Notes: generated by a model not told the origin, from the sequence alone. A stretch of DNA of 64,000 nt from Lachnospiraceae bacterium (GCA_910575775.1 CAJTEY010000003.1:62001-126000), one strand, 5' to 3'; counted from the first letter of the stretch, positions 30,026 through 39,096 are shown. Made by a program: numbers and translations.

Positions 30026-30959
30026 CTAATATATACTCCTTTCCGCTATATATCTTTGGATATCTCGTAAATAAAGGCACCCAGCCGTTTCCAGTTCCCC
30101 AAAATATGGGAAGCGTATTGTCTGGAGTATTATAGTCAAGCCCTATCATATACTGCCCGTTTTTATATCCTAAAGGATGTGACTCCATATAATCCCATCC
30201 CATTACTGCCCTTTGTCCATATGCTCTGCAAAATTCTTCAGCAGTCGGTTTTATTTCTGCAATTCTTTCATCAGAAAAAGCATACGCAGATTGTGAGAAA
30301 GCTTTATCCCGTTCGTCTAACACCATCGTGGAGATGACTTTTATGTGATTGGAGTTATCCGAAGAACCGCTTAATTCTGTAGCAGCTTTGTCTGTTGCGA
30401 TTAACATTGCAGCATATGTATTTTCTGCACTTATTTTTCTGGAACGTATATATTCGAGCGCCTGATTTCCTGAAATAGTGACATCATCTATATATACCAG
30501 ATTTTTATAGGTTTTTGTTGAATCTATTTCAAAACTGCCTTTTGCCAATAAGTTTTCCTGCCTAAAATGATATAATATATTATTACCGCTTTCGCTGTCG
30601 TTTCCCAATCCAACAAACAAGGTATCAGTAAGTATGTTATTTATGGCATCTGCCAGTTTCATACCCATATATTCTTGAAGCTTTTCGTGCAAATATTGAT
30701 TATATAGATTTTTACAAAGTAAGCGTATATCTTCTTGTGTATAATAAGTAAAGTGCGCAAGAAGCCACAGCGCCAGTTTTCGTTCATTTTCAATCTTATT
30801 GAAGAATTGTCCATTAAAATTGTTCAGCCACGATTCTATTTGTGCGTTTGAAATTTTGTTTTTCCATGCAACTACTGATGTGTTAAGAATAATTTTTATC
30901 AATCGTTCTGAATTCAAACGCTTCTCAATTATTTCCTCTGCCCTTTCTTTGCTTATCAT
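30006..30959 (-). CDS. PRTase-like protein of a conflict system
   Basis: 317-residue protein with a phosphoribosyltransferase core. The PRPP-binding motif is recognisable as LVYIDDVTISGNQALEYI (two Asp then the Thr/Ser-Gly turn) near residue 170. The tail contains YNTPDNTLPIFWG and WVPLFTRYPKIY, which I recall from the PRTase-CE family found beside ORC-CDC6-like ATPases. The substrate is unknown; it may modify a nucleotide or nucleic acid. ATG 30959 is favoured by an AGGA five bases upstream. It overlaps the methyltransferase gene by 35 bases. Confidence 0.75.
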   Translation of the reverse strand: MISKERAEEIIEKRLNSERLIKIILNTSVVAWKNKISNAQIESWLNNFNGQFFNKIENERKLALWLLAHFTYYTQEDIRLLCKNLYNQYLHEKLQEYMGMKLADAINNILTDTLFVGLGNDSESGNNILYHFRQENLLAKGSFEIDSTKTYKNLVYIDDVTISGNQALEYIRSRKISAENTYAAMLIATDKAATELSGSSDNSNHIKVISTMVLDERDKAFSQSAYAFSDERIAEIKPTAEEFCRAYGQRAVMGWDYMESHPLGYKNGQYMIGLDYNTPDNTLPIFWGTGNGWVPLFTRYPKIYSGKEYILDGRKYY

Positions 30960-31848
30960 ATGTTTCCTGGAACCTCCCCTTTGATCCATTTGCGTATGTT
31001 TCATTAATTTCTATGCCAATCCACTGTCTATTTAGCTGCTCGGCAACTGCTCCCGTCACATTACTCCCAGCAAAGGGATCAAGCACTAAATCATTTTCTT
31101 CAGTGAGAAATTTAATAAAAAAACCAGGTACTTCATGAGGCATTCTTGCCGGATGAATATCCAATCCGTTTTCTTTGCAGTATTCAAAATAGCTTCCTTT
31201 GCTAGCCGTATTAGCAGCAATTATTACATTTGCAGGAATAGCTCCGCCATTATCTACCATAAATGAGCTATCTCCAATTACATGTTCCGATGGTCTGCGC
31301 CCTGCATTATACGATTTTCTATTAATCAGCTTCTGCATTTGTTTGCTGTACTGCTCAAGTACATGCCTATTGTTAGCTTTGGGATTTGGTGTATTTGATA
31401 ACCACCATATTCGTGTAAAAGCATCTTTCACGCGAATTCGGCGTTTGTTTACCCATTCTATCGGTGCAGGCAGCGCGGATGGATTATAGTGAATAAATTC
31501 CTGACATAAATACAAATCACCTTTTTCTTTAAACTTTAATAATGTTTCAAGCGGTAAAGTAGAATGCACGGGCAATCCCTTTTCCCATGCATTTCCAATT
31601 TCTATCACAATGGATCCGTCATCTGCCAAAATATTACTTAGCAATGGAGCTAACCCGGAAAACCATTCCAAATATTCTTCGCCGGTCATATTTCCATAAC
31701 GCTTAGCCCTATTTAGCGGAAATGGCGGAGAAGTAAAAATTAAATTGGCTTTATGACCTTCATTTGTATCTATAAAGGAACTAATAATTTCCTCGCAGTC
31801 TCCAAGATACATTTTTCCACGCGGTGTCTCATAGTATAAATTATTCAT
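30925..31848 (-). CDS. Site-specific DNA methyltransferase (N4-cytosine or N6-adenine, beta class)
   Basis: 307-residue amino-methyltransferase. The order of motifs is beta-class: catalytic motif IV TSPPFPL near residue 39 precedes the SAM-binding motif I DPFAGSNVTG near residue 262. SPP rather than DPPY favours N4-cytosine. No restriction enzyme is adjacent; instead it heads the PRTase/ATPase cassette, so it may mark self DNA for that system. The C-terminus overlaps the next gene by 35 bases, which argues for one transcript. Confidence 0.9.
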   Translation of the reverse strand: MNNLYYETPRGKMYLGDCEEIISSFIDTNEGHKANLIFTSPPFPLNRAKRYGNMTGEEYLEWFSGLAPLLSNILADDGSIVIEIGNAWEKGLPVHSTLPLETLLKFKEKGDLYLCQEFIHYNPSALPAPIEWVNKRRIRVKDAFTRIWWLSNTPNPKANNRHVLEQYSKQMQKLINRKSYNAGRRPSEHVIGDSSFMVDNGGAIPANVIIAANTASKGSYFEYCKENGLDIHPARMPHEVPGFFIKFLTEENDLVLDPFAGSNVTGAVAEQLNRQWIGIEINETYANGSKGRFQETYDKQRKGRGNN

Positions 31849-31913
31849 ATATAGTTATTCCCTTTGTCGTTTGTCCCTAATCTCATTTCAGAAAAGTTCA
31901 TCTATCTGGGAAA

Positions 31914-31919
31914 AGTATA
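31914..31919 (-). promoter_or_regulatory. Candidate -10 box for the PRTase-ORC cassette
   Basis: TATACT on the minus strand lies 66 bases upstream of the methyltransferase ATG, with no convincing -35 hexamer at 17 bases. It is just beyond the end of the truncated response-regulator frame. Confidence 0.4.
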
Positions 31920-31928
31920 TCATATTTT

Positions 31929-32063
31929 TCAAAACAATAACATGATTTTAAGTCGGCTTTTATGTAAAATACCTTTTGAGCCGAAAATCCAATGAGCTAT
32001 ATGTACAATGTTTCTGAGATACAAAGCATCCCCCTCACAGTCGTCGCAGACTGCTATCCGCAT
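31929..32063 (-). pseudogene. Truncated LytTR/AgrA-type response regulator
   Basis: A 44-codon frame starts at ATG 32063 with a strong AAGGAGGA site. Its first 20 residues, MRIAVCDDCEGDALYLRNIV, are the beginning of a receiver domain of the AgrA/LytTR type, with the acidic pair D7-D8. After about residue 20 the sequence stops looking like a receiver and soon ends. It follows the GHKL kinase gene on the same strand, where such a regulator is expected. The loss coincides with the edge of the AT-rich cassette, so insertion of that cassette is the likely cause. The missing part is not on the far side of the cassette. Confidence 0.75.
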
Positions 32064-32175
32064 GGAGACTCCTCCTTGAAAAATTATTACATTCAAAAAA
32101 CTGCCCTATTCATAAAATATATACGGCATATTATACTTCCTGTTATTTAATTTCATAATCCGGCCGCAAGTTACG

Positions 32176-33486
32176 TTATTCTTGCATACATAAGATAAGT
32201 CTGAGTACAAACACCCCATCATCATTTTTAAAATCGTATTCCCCCTCGTACTTTTCGGCTGTCCTGATAATACTGGAAACTCCGACGCCTCCCGTAAATT
32301 CGCTTACAGGTTTTCCGTCCTTCAATGCCGTTTCCCTTCTGCAGGAATTGCGGCAGAAAATAATCAGTTTATTTTTTCTTTTTTTGATCATCAGGTCAAT
32401 AAAGCATTCCCGCCCGTTCGGATATTTTTTTACCTCCATACATGCGTAAATTGCATTTTCATAAGCATTGGCAAGAATTGCCACCAGATCAATACTCGGC
32501 ATCCCCAGATTCTTTCCAAGCTCAACATCCATTCTGACCTTGATCTGTTCCCGCTCCGCCTTTCTCGTGTAAGCTGACAGCATATTGTTCACCGCTGTAT
32601 TGGCGCAGATTATCTCCGGCAGCCCCTGATCTGTTTCCCGGTCATACTCCTGGAGATACTGCAGCAGCTCTTCCGTCTGCCCTCTGCGCGCGCACTCCGC
32701 AATCACTGCATTATGATGTCTGATGTCATGCCGAAGCCGCCTGCCGGACTCCACCGATTCTTCCAGAATCTCGATCTGCCGCTCCAAAAGCCTGTAGTTC
32801 ATCTGTATGAGCTGGTTTTCCCTCTCATACTCCTTCTCCCGTCCGACATGCAGATAAAATCGGAAAATGAGAAGCTGCAAGGTTCCTGTCAGGAAAAAAT
32901 TGATCACGATCTGGTAAATTCTCTGCGGTGTCATTTCCCGGTTTAGAGCCGGATTTAAAATGTAAGCGATGCCAAGCAGAATGCATATAATCATCAGCGC
33001 AACGCTGAACTTATCCGCCTCGCTCTCCACATACTCCCCAAAACCCTTTATTGCTTTTTTGACATATTTATTGAGCAGATAAGCAATGAACCCAATCAGA
33101 AAAATGCGCGCAAATATATCAGCCCATACATTGCGGTTAAAGAAGAGAATGGAAATCTCCAGCGCGCCTACCAGGAAAACGGCGAGCAGATAAAAGACAA
33201 GCGCAAGCTTATAAATAACCACATAAACAGAGTCCCTGCTCATAACAGCGGCAAAGACGGCAAAGCAGATATACATGGCAAAAGCCACCATCCGCGCACA
33301 GCTTTCCCAATCCAACACATACCAGACGCATGCCAGCAGAATCAGTACCACAGAAAAACAGGTATAACAGGCAATTGTCTTCTTCCTGTCAAATCTTGAT
33401 TTTGCCAGCAGGGAAAACAATAAAATGGTTCCCGCAAGGCTGATTGCAAACCGTATAAACGCTATGTATACGGAACCTCCTAACAT
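32176..33486 (-). CDS. GHKL-domain sensor histidine kinase (AgrC-like)
   Basis: Membrane sensor kinase of 436 residues. About six N-terminal helices (residues ~1-215) are followed by a coiled region, the phospho-acceptor stretch RRLRHDIRHHNAVIAE, and a GHKL ATPase domain with N-box ILANAYENAIYA and the GGVGVSSIIRTAEKYEG G-box. Such kinases sense peptides or envelope signals and phosphorylate a LytTR regulator. Here the regulator that should follow is truncated, so the kinase appears orphaned unless it has a partner elsewhere. Confidence 0.9.
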   Translation of the reverse strand: MLGGSVYIAFIRFAISLAGTILLFSLLAKSRFDRKKTIACYTCFSVVLILLACVWYVLDWESCARMVAFAMYICFAVFAAVMSRDSVYVVIYKLALVFYLLAVFLVGALEISILFFNRNVWADIFARIFLIGFIAYLLNKYVKKAIKGFGEYVESEADKFSVALMIICILLGIAYILNPALNREMTPQRIYQIVINFFLTGTLQLLIFRFYLHVGREKEYERENQLIQMNYRLLERQIEILEESVESGRRLRHDIRHHNAVIAECARRGQTEELLQYLQEYDRETDQGLPEIICANTAVNNMLSAYTRKAEREQIKVRMDVELGKNLGMPSIDLVAILANAYENAIYACMEVKKYPNGRECFIDLMIKKRKNKLIIFCRNSCRRETALKDGKPVSEFTGGVGVSSIIRTAEKYEGEYDFKNDDGVFVLRLILCMQE

Positions 33487-33738
33487 GTAAAATCCTCTTT
33501 TCCAGCCCGACTCATCAGCTAAGATTTTCGGGTTTTATAGCAATATTCTACAATATTTTTTCACTAAAAAGAGCGCCAGACAGCAATTGTTACCTGACGT
33601 TTATTTTCATGCGGTTTTTGGCTGTGAAAAAGATGATTGCATGGGAAATTTTGTGCTATACTAAAGAAAAATGTGCGGTTTTTGTCTGAGGAATTTACGC
33701 CTGCTGCCAGACTGCGGCTGTGTAAAAACGGGGTAATT

Positions 33739-34422
33739 ATGTATAACGTTTTGATGGTAGATGATGATCTGGTGATACTGGAAAATAATAAGACGTATTT
33801 TAACGCGATGGGCTATGAAGTTGTCTGTGCGGCTACCGCCACTGCCGCAGAAAAAATCATTTTGTCCAACGCCCTTGACTGCGTCATACTGGACGTTGAT
33901 CTGCCCGACATGAGCGGCTTCGAACTCTGCGAAAAAATACGTTCCAAGACAGGCCTTCCCATTGTCTTTCTTTCCGGCTATACCGAGGAAGAAAATCGGA
34001 TCCGCGGATTGTCGGTTGGCGGGGACGACTATGTGTGCAAGCCCTACAGCTTAAAGGAGCTGGAACTGCGGGTGCAGGCGCGCATCCGCTCCGGCAGGGC
34101 CGCCGAACCTCCCAGAACGCTTACTTTCGGCCCTCTTTCTATCTGTCCCTCCTCCTGCAGTGTCAGCTACGAAGCGAGCTCCGCAGATTTTTCTTCCTAT
34201 GAATTTGATGTGTTGTATTTTCTCGCAAGACATCCCAATGAAATATACACACCGGAGCAGATTTACGATTCGGTCTGGAAAGCGCCGATCAACAAAGGCC
34301 AGAAATCCCTGCAGGTTATTATGGGGCGCATACGCAAAAAGCTATACGATCTCTGCCCCGGCCACGACTACATCCAGACCAAACGTTACAAAGGTTATCT
34401 TTTTGTTCCAGACCGAAAATGA
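33739..34422 (+). CDS. OmpR-family response regulator
   Basis: Two-domain response regulator of 227 residues. The receiver domain begins MYNVLMVDDDLVILEN with the acidic pocket at residues 8-10, phospho-acceptor Asp52 in ILDVDLPDMSG, and Lys in CKPYSLKEL. A C-terminal winged helix (~130-225) ends IQTKRYKGYLF. I chose ATG 33739, preceded by GGGG. The probable partner is the kinase at 36351 on the same strand, with a surface-protein gene on the opposite strand between them. Its 3' end overlaps that gene by 28 bases. Confidence 0.93.
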   Translation: MYNVLMVDDDLVILENNKTYFNAMGYEVVCAATATAAEKIILSNALDCVILDVDLPDMSGFELCEKIRSKTGLPIVFLSGYTEEENRIRGLSVGGDDYVCKPYSLKELELRVQARIRSGRAAEPPRTLTFGPLSICPSSCSVSYEASSADFSSYEFDVLYFLARHPNEIYTPEQIYDSVWKAPINKGQKSLQVIMGRIRKKLYDLCPGHDYIQTKRYKGYLFVPDRK

Positions 34423-36311
34423 GCATAGCAGACCGCCGCTCCGGCAAATGCCGACAGCAGGACAAATCCCGCTGCTGCTGCCATGTAATTGACCCGGCGG
34501 TTTTCAGCGCGCAGCGCCCGCTCACTGATTTGCGGAAAACCATCGCCTTCCGCCTCATATCCAGATAAAGCGGGAACGGCTTCCTCTTTTTCGGGGATGC
34601 CGGAATCACCGGGGTTCCCGTCCTCTTCGGTTTCCGAATGGAATATCCCGCCGGTCTGCGCGGACTCAGCCTGCTGCGGACGCTTCTCACTGCCGTCCGC
34701 AGATCCCGCATACGGCGCCTGCCCGGTATTGCCCCCAGAGGATTCTGCGTGGAACCGTTGATCCATATCGGCCCCGGAATGGTCTGTGATAGAAAGCGCC
34801 TCGTCTGAGCCACCACGATCCGATGCAGTCTGGCCGGAGCCACCGTCTCCGCCATGTGTCTGGTCTTTACCTGCCGGAGGTTTTCGGTTGTCGCCCTCAG
34901 AACCGTTTTCACGGTCTGTATCCGTGCAGGGTTCTTCCTGCGGTTCATCCGGCGGATTTGTTATGGAGGTGCCGCCGCCCCGGCTACCGCCTATGTCCTC
35001 CTCCGAATCTAAATCATCCGCCGCATAGCAGAGCACATTGGAAAAATATTCGGTTCCGTTATTATTCCACTGCAGCCGGATATATATGTTGAACGGAGAT
35101 TCCTCATCATCCTGCTCTCTTTTGCACGCAATATAAAACCCTGCATCTACGGTTGTTACACGTTGTTCTTCAAACAGCATCCAGTTTTGTCCTTCAAACG
35201 AATATTCTGCCCTTATCGTAAACGGCAGATTTTCCTCCGGCACCGTGAATCCGCCTTGAAATGTGTACAGGCAGCCTCTCGCCATCGCCTCCACGTCCGT
35301 AAAGGTCAGCGGATAATCATTGTAAACGACCGTACACGAAGCCGGTTCCATGGACGCCGCTTGCAAAAAAGAACCCTGCAGTTTGAAACGCCGCCTTGCT
35401 CTCTGCAGTGCCCCGGTTCCTTCCAGATTCCACGATACCGGAACCCGCACATCATTACTCATCCGCCCCTGGCGGTTGACCCTGCAGTTAATTTGCGCAG
35501 GAAGCGCCTCATTTATTGTCTGCCCTTTTTCCACAACGGCGCAGATATCGTTCCTAAAATACATGATAAACGGCGTATCGGCATAGTGGACGCTTCCCGA
35601 TATATGGCAGTCGGTAATGACCAGTCCGGCCCCTTCCTCCTGCCAGGCAGCATAACAATCACTATCCACTGCAGTGCCCTGCATGGAAAGCAGTCCGTTT
35701 TCCGCCACATAAAAGACAGCTTTGTCATTTGATTGGCCCGCGAAGAGAAGGTGATGGTCACCCGAAATCTCAATCTGTCCAGTCACAGTAATGGTATACC
35801 GATCCGTGTCAACAAGAATGTCCGACATATTCGTCATACCGGGATAGAAACTGTAATCCCCATCCAGAACAATATGATCCGCCAGCTTTACCGTGCCGCC
35901 TGTGTACTTGTGTGATTCCAGCCAGTCTATCAGGGCCTGGCCCGAGGATACGAGTTCTTCCCGTTCCGACAGCGCATAAGTCTCCGGCTCTGCATCAGCC
36001 ACAGGATCATCGCACGCCTCCGCTTCCGGCTCTACTTCGGCCGCCGGATCACAGACTGCTTCCGCTTCCGGCTCCGCATCGGCCGCCGGATCACAGACTG
36101 CCTCCGCTTCCGGCTCTGCATCGGCCGCCGGATCACAGACTGCTTCCGCTTCCGGCTCCGCATCGGCCGCCGGGCCTTCACCTGCTTCCGCCTCCTGGCT
36201 GACGGACGGCTCCCCGTTTTGCTCTGCCGCTGCAACGGCAGAGTCCATCCCAAAAAGGGAAATTCCTGCTATCATAAAGAACAACACCAGATGGATACAC
36301 TTATTTTTCAT
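34395..36311 (-). CDS. Repeat-containing surface protein with C-terminal membrane anchor
   Basis: Predicted exported protein of 638 residues, not matched to a named family. Order: signal peptide (residues 1-28, ending AVAAA), an acidic 14-residue tandem repeat (DPAADAEPEAEAVC, three to four copies at ~45-110), a beta-rich region (~120-420), a long Gly/Ser/Asp/Glu-rich linker (~435-600), one membrane helix (AAAGFVLLSAFAGAAVCYA) and a short basic tail. ATG 36311 has GGAGG six bases upstream; the frame stays open to 36887 but that part is antisense to the kinase. It is probably surface-displayed and may be sensed or regulated by the flanking two-component pair. Confidence 0.8.
   Translation of the reverse strand: MKNKCIHLVLFFMIAGISLFGMDSAVAAAEQNGEPSVSQEAEAGEGPAADAEPEAEAVCDPAADAEPEAEAVCDPAADAEPEAEAVCDPAAEVEPEAEACDDPVADAEPETYALSEREELVSSGQALIDWLESHKYTGGTVKLADHIVLDGDYSFYPGMTNMSDILVDTDRYTITVTGQIEISGDHHLLFAGQSNDKAVFYVAENGLLSMQGTAVDSDCYAAWQEEGAGLVITDCHISGSVHYADTPFIMYFRNDICAVVEKGQTINEALPAQINCRVNRQGRMSNDVRVPVSWNLEGTGALQRARRRFKLQGSFLQAASMEPASCTVVYNDYPLTFTDVEAMARGCLYTFQGGFTVPEENLPFTIRAEYSFEGQNWMLFEEQRVTTVDAGFYIACKREQDDEESPFNIYIRLQWNNNGTEYFSNVLCYAADDLDSEEDIGGSRGGGTSITNPPDEPQEEPCTDTDRENGSEGDNRKPPAGKDQTHGGDGGSGQTASDRGGSDEALSITDHSGADMDQRFHAESSGGNTGQAPYAGSADGSEKRPQQAESAQTGGIFHSETEEDGNPGDSGIPEKEEAVPALSGYEAEGDGFPQISERALRAENRRVNYMAAAAGFVLLSAFAGAAVCYAHFRSGTKR
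36015..36176. repeat. 42-bp tandem repeats inside the surface-protein gene
   Basis: The block GGCCGCCGGATCACAGACT starts at 36039, 36081 and 36123, with a diverged fourth at 36165, an exact 42-base period. It encodes the acidic 14-residue repeat. Copy number is likely to vary between strains. Confidence 0.85.
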
Positions 36312-36350
36312 ACATTCCTCCAAATCATGCCCGAAGGAGCAACAATAACC

Positions 36351-38369
36351 ATGAGACAGACTACTCTTAAAAAATCTGCGGTTCAGACAGTCCTGGCAAT
36401 CACAGGCGCCCTTGTTTTCAGCCTGCTTGGATTGTCTCTCGTTACACAATATGATAATAAATATATAACAAAGGCGGCTCCCGCACAAGGAAATCTTTGC
36501 GTTCTTCCAGAAAAAGGCTATTGTTCTCTCGTTGACGGCTGGGCGTTTTATCCCGACAAACTGCTGTTTCCTAAGGATTTCTCTTCCGGGACGTATACGC
36601 GTTACAATACATGGGCAGGCGAATATCCCAATCTGTCCCTGTTCCATGAAGACGGGAATCCTTATGGAACCTCGACATGGCGCATATATCTTCAGGGATC
36701 CGGCAATGTCCTTCTCTATCTGCAGGAGCCTCTCTGTGCCGCCAGGGTCTATGTGGACGGCAATTATCTGGGAGGAACCGGCGATGTGTCTCCGGGCGCT
36801 TATGTTCCTCTGATCAAAGACAGCACATATGCGTTTACCCTTGACGGGGATACGGAACTGCTGATTCAGACTGCCAATTACTCCCATTACTACGGCGGGA
36901 TCTGGTACGCCCCCGTCATAGGGGATGCAGACAGTGTGGGACGTCTCATCGCCGCCCGCATGCTCATCTACGGACTGCTGTTTTTTTCTTCCCTTACGCT
37001 CTCTCTATTCTGTATCGTGCTCTGGGAACGCAGGGAAGACAACGGCAGGACGGCCACCTTCTACTTCGGCATGTTAAGTCTGTCCTTTGCCATTCGAATC
37101 TGTTATCCCTTCTTACGCTTGTCCGGCATACCGTTTGTGCGCACGCTTTATGCGGTGGAGGACGTTGCCGCCGTATCCGGTATTTACTTTTCCATGCAGA
37201 TTGCCCTGCTGCTGTTTCTGCCGCAGGCAGGCGCCGGTACGATTTTTCAACGTCTGAAAAAGGCACTCCGCCTTGTTTCCCTGGGGGCCTGCTGTATTGT
37301 TATCGCCGCGCCTTTGCTGCTGTTTCCTGCCGTTCCCGGTCTTGTGCAGTGGTACGGTCCTTTCATTTCATGGTACAAGGCAGTCATGGCGTTCTTTCTG
37401 ATCAGTCTGGCTGTCTATGGCGGGCTTATGGGACTGCTTCACACAAAGACTATTCTCGCCGCCGCTGTCGCGAACGGCGTCTGTCTGATGTACAGCGTTC
37501 TATCCATCGGATCCTATGAACCGTTTGCCGGCGCTTATCCGGAAGAATACGGTTCCTTCTGTATGGTGGCTGCATTTGCCTTTCTGATGGTGCAGCGCAG
37601 CCGTGAGATGTCTGATGAAAACAGGAAGCTCAATTTTCATCTGCAGGAGGAAGTTGCGGAAAAAACGGATCATCTGCGCAGGCTCCTCACCGAAAGAAGC
37701 CAGCTGATCTCAGAGCTCGGACATGACATGAAATCCCCTCTGACGTCCCTCTCTAACATGGCGCAGATCATACGGTTGAACGACATCATGCTGGATGAGG
37801 ACACACATCAGCGGATCATTCAGATAGAAGAACAGTGTAATATTTTGGCTGACCGTCTGAAATCCTTTCAGGAGATCGCTGCCCAGACAAGCTCTCCCGC
37901 CAAAATGGAACCTCTGCTGCTGAATACCTTTCTCTCGGATTTTTGCCACAGCTGCCGCCCGATTATAGAATTATACGGGCCGAATTTCTTTGAAAAAATA
38001 ACGCCGCGCCACTGTCATATTATGGCAAACCGTGAACAGCTTTTCCGCGCACTGGAAAACCTTTTGTACAACGCTGCCGACTTTACGCCGCCGGACGGCA
38101 AAATAACGCTCTCTCTGACGGCAGACGAAGACTTCGCCTATATTACCGTCTCGGATACGGGCTGCGGCATCCCGGAAAAAAATCTTCCCCATATTTTCCG
38201 CCGCTCCTACACAACCCGCAGCGATAAGGGCGGGCAGGGTCTGGGACTTGCCATCACGCGCGCCATTGTTCTGGAACATGCAGGACAGATTGAGGCTGTC
38301 TCCCGGGAGGGGGAGGGAACCACGTTCACAATCTGTATTCCGACGGTGTCATCCCGCACATCTTTTTAA
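36351..38369 (+). CDS. Sensor histidine kinase with extracellular sensor and multi-pass region
   Basis: Kinase of 672 residues. An N-terminal helix (~10-32) leads to an extracytoplasmic beta-rich domain (~45-205), then about seven helices (~210-415), a coiled coil, and the HisKA/HATPase module. The H-box is LISELGHDMKSPLTSLSN; the N-box is ALENLLYNAADFTPP; the G-boxes are VSDTGCGIPEKNLPHIF and GGQGLGLAI. The layout resembles 7TMR-DISM receptors. The start ATG 36351 is set by GGAG 11 bases upstream, a long spacing. It is the likely partner of the OmpR regulator at 33739. Its 3' end overlaps the convergent AraC gene by 44 bases. Confidence 0.9.
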   Translation: MRQTTLKKSAVQTVLAITGALVFSLLGLSLVTQYDNKYITKAAPAQGNLCVLPEKGYCSLVDGWAFYPDKLLFPKDFSSGTYTRYNTWAGEYPNLSLFHEDGNPYGTSTWRIYLQGSGNVLLYLQEPLCAARVYVDGNYLGGTGDVSPGAYVPLIKDSTYAFTLDGDTELLIQTANYSHYYGGIWYAPVIGDADSVGRLIAARMLIYGLLFFSSLTLSLFCIVLWERREDNGRTATFYFGMLSLSFAIRICYPFLRLSGIPFVRTLYAVEDVAAVSGIYFSMQIALLLFLPQAGAGTIFQRLKKALRLVSLGACCIVIAAPLLLFPAVPGLVQWYGPFISWYKAVMAFFLISLAVYGGLMGLLHTKTILAAAVANGVCLMYSVLSIGSYEPFAGAYPEEYGSFCMVAAFAFLMVQRSREMSDENRKLNFHLQEEVAEKTDHLRRLLTERSQLISELGHDMKSPLTSLSNMAQIIRLNDIMLDEDTHQRIIQIEEQCNILADRLKSFQEIAAQTSSPAKMEPLLLNTFLSDFCHSCRPIIELYGPNFFEKITPRHCHIMANREQLFRALENLLYNAADFTPPDGKITLSLTADEDFAYITVSDTGCGIPEKNLPHIFRRSYTTRSDKGGQGLGLAITRAIVLEHAGQIEAVSREGEGTTFTICIPTVSSRTSF

Positions 38370-39096
38370 AGTACCGTGTAAAGTGCGGCAGGCTGTCAAA
38401 TCCTGCCTGCGCTGCCGCCTGCCCTACCGGGAGTCTTTCTACCCGAAGCAGATACTTGGACCGCTCCAGGCGGGCATCCAGCAGCTCGGATTTGGGCGAA
38501 CGGTTAAAGAACAGCCTGTAATAACTGTAAAACTGGCTCGTCCCCAGATTCGTCAGGGCCGCCATGCTGTCCGCGTCCCACTTCCTGTCAATGTGGGTCA
38601 AAATCTCAATTCTCGCTTTCCTGAACTGCTCAAACAGATCGGCGTGTGTCCCCGCCCCCTCCGGGAACGTATGCAGTTGTCTGGAAAAAAGAATAAACAG
38701 CTGATGCAGAAGCTTATCGGTCTGTTCCCGGTAATAGTCCTGCTTTGTCACGCTCTCCACATAGATTGCCTTGAAAAGTGCATTCATCATGTCCGGATAA
38801 GGCGGATAGACGATCCTGTTGACGGGCAGATCGTAAGTGTCTAAAAAGCGGTCATCATCGGCCGTAAAATGCACAAAACTGTTCTTAAACCGCCCGACAG
38901 CCTGATAAATCTGCGGTTCTCCGGGCGTGTATAATATGCACGCACCGTCCTTAGCCATCTGTGTTCTGCCTCCCATCTTCACTTTCATGGGCGCCATAAG
39001 ATAAAGAAAGAGAAAGTCTCCGCTGCCTTCGGGGCGGTTGATGATATCGCAGTCAGGATTAAACCTGTTATAATCACAGTAACCTGTATGAAACAT
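38326..39096 (-). CDS. AraC-family regulator next to the arabinofuranosidase
   Basis: Regulator of 256 residues with an N-terminal cupin-like region (DFLFLYLMAPMKVKMGG) and two C-terminal AraC-type helix-turn-helix motifs, ending AAAQAGFDSLPHFTRYFKKMCGMTPSEYRL. ATG 39096 has AAAAGGAG upstream. It is divergent from the GH51 gene across about 200 bases and probably controls it in response to an arabinose-type ligand. Its last 14 codons are antisense to the end of the sensor kinase gene. Confidence 0.9.
   Translation of the reverse strand: MFHTGYCDYNRFNPDCDIINRPEGSGDFLFLYLMAPMKVKMGGRTQMAKDGACILYTPGEPQIYQAVGRFKNSFVHFTADDDRFLDTYDLPVNRIVYPPYPDMMNALFKAIYVESVTKQDYYREQTDKLLHQLFILFSRQLHTFPEGAGTHADLFEQFRKARIEILTHIDRKWDADSMAALTNLGTSQFYSYYRLFFNRSPKSELLDARLERSKYLLRVERLPVGQAAAQAGFDSLPHFTRYFKKMCGMTPSEYRL

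Noticed and set aside
36312..36887. N-terminal extension of the surface protein
   Set aside because: It is antisense to the sensor kinase, and the internal ATG at 36311 has a strong ribosome-binding site followed by a signal peptide.
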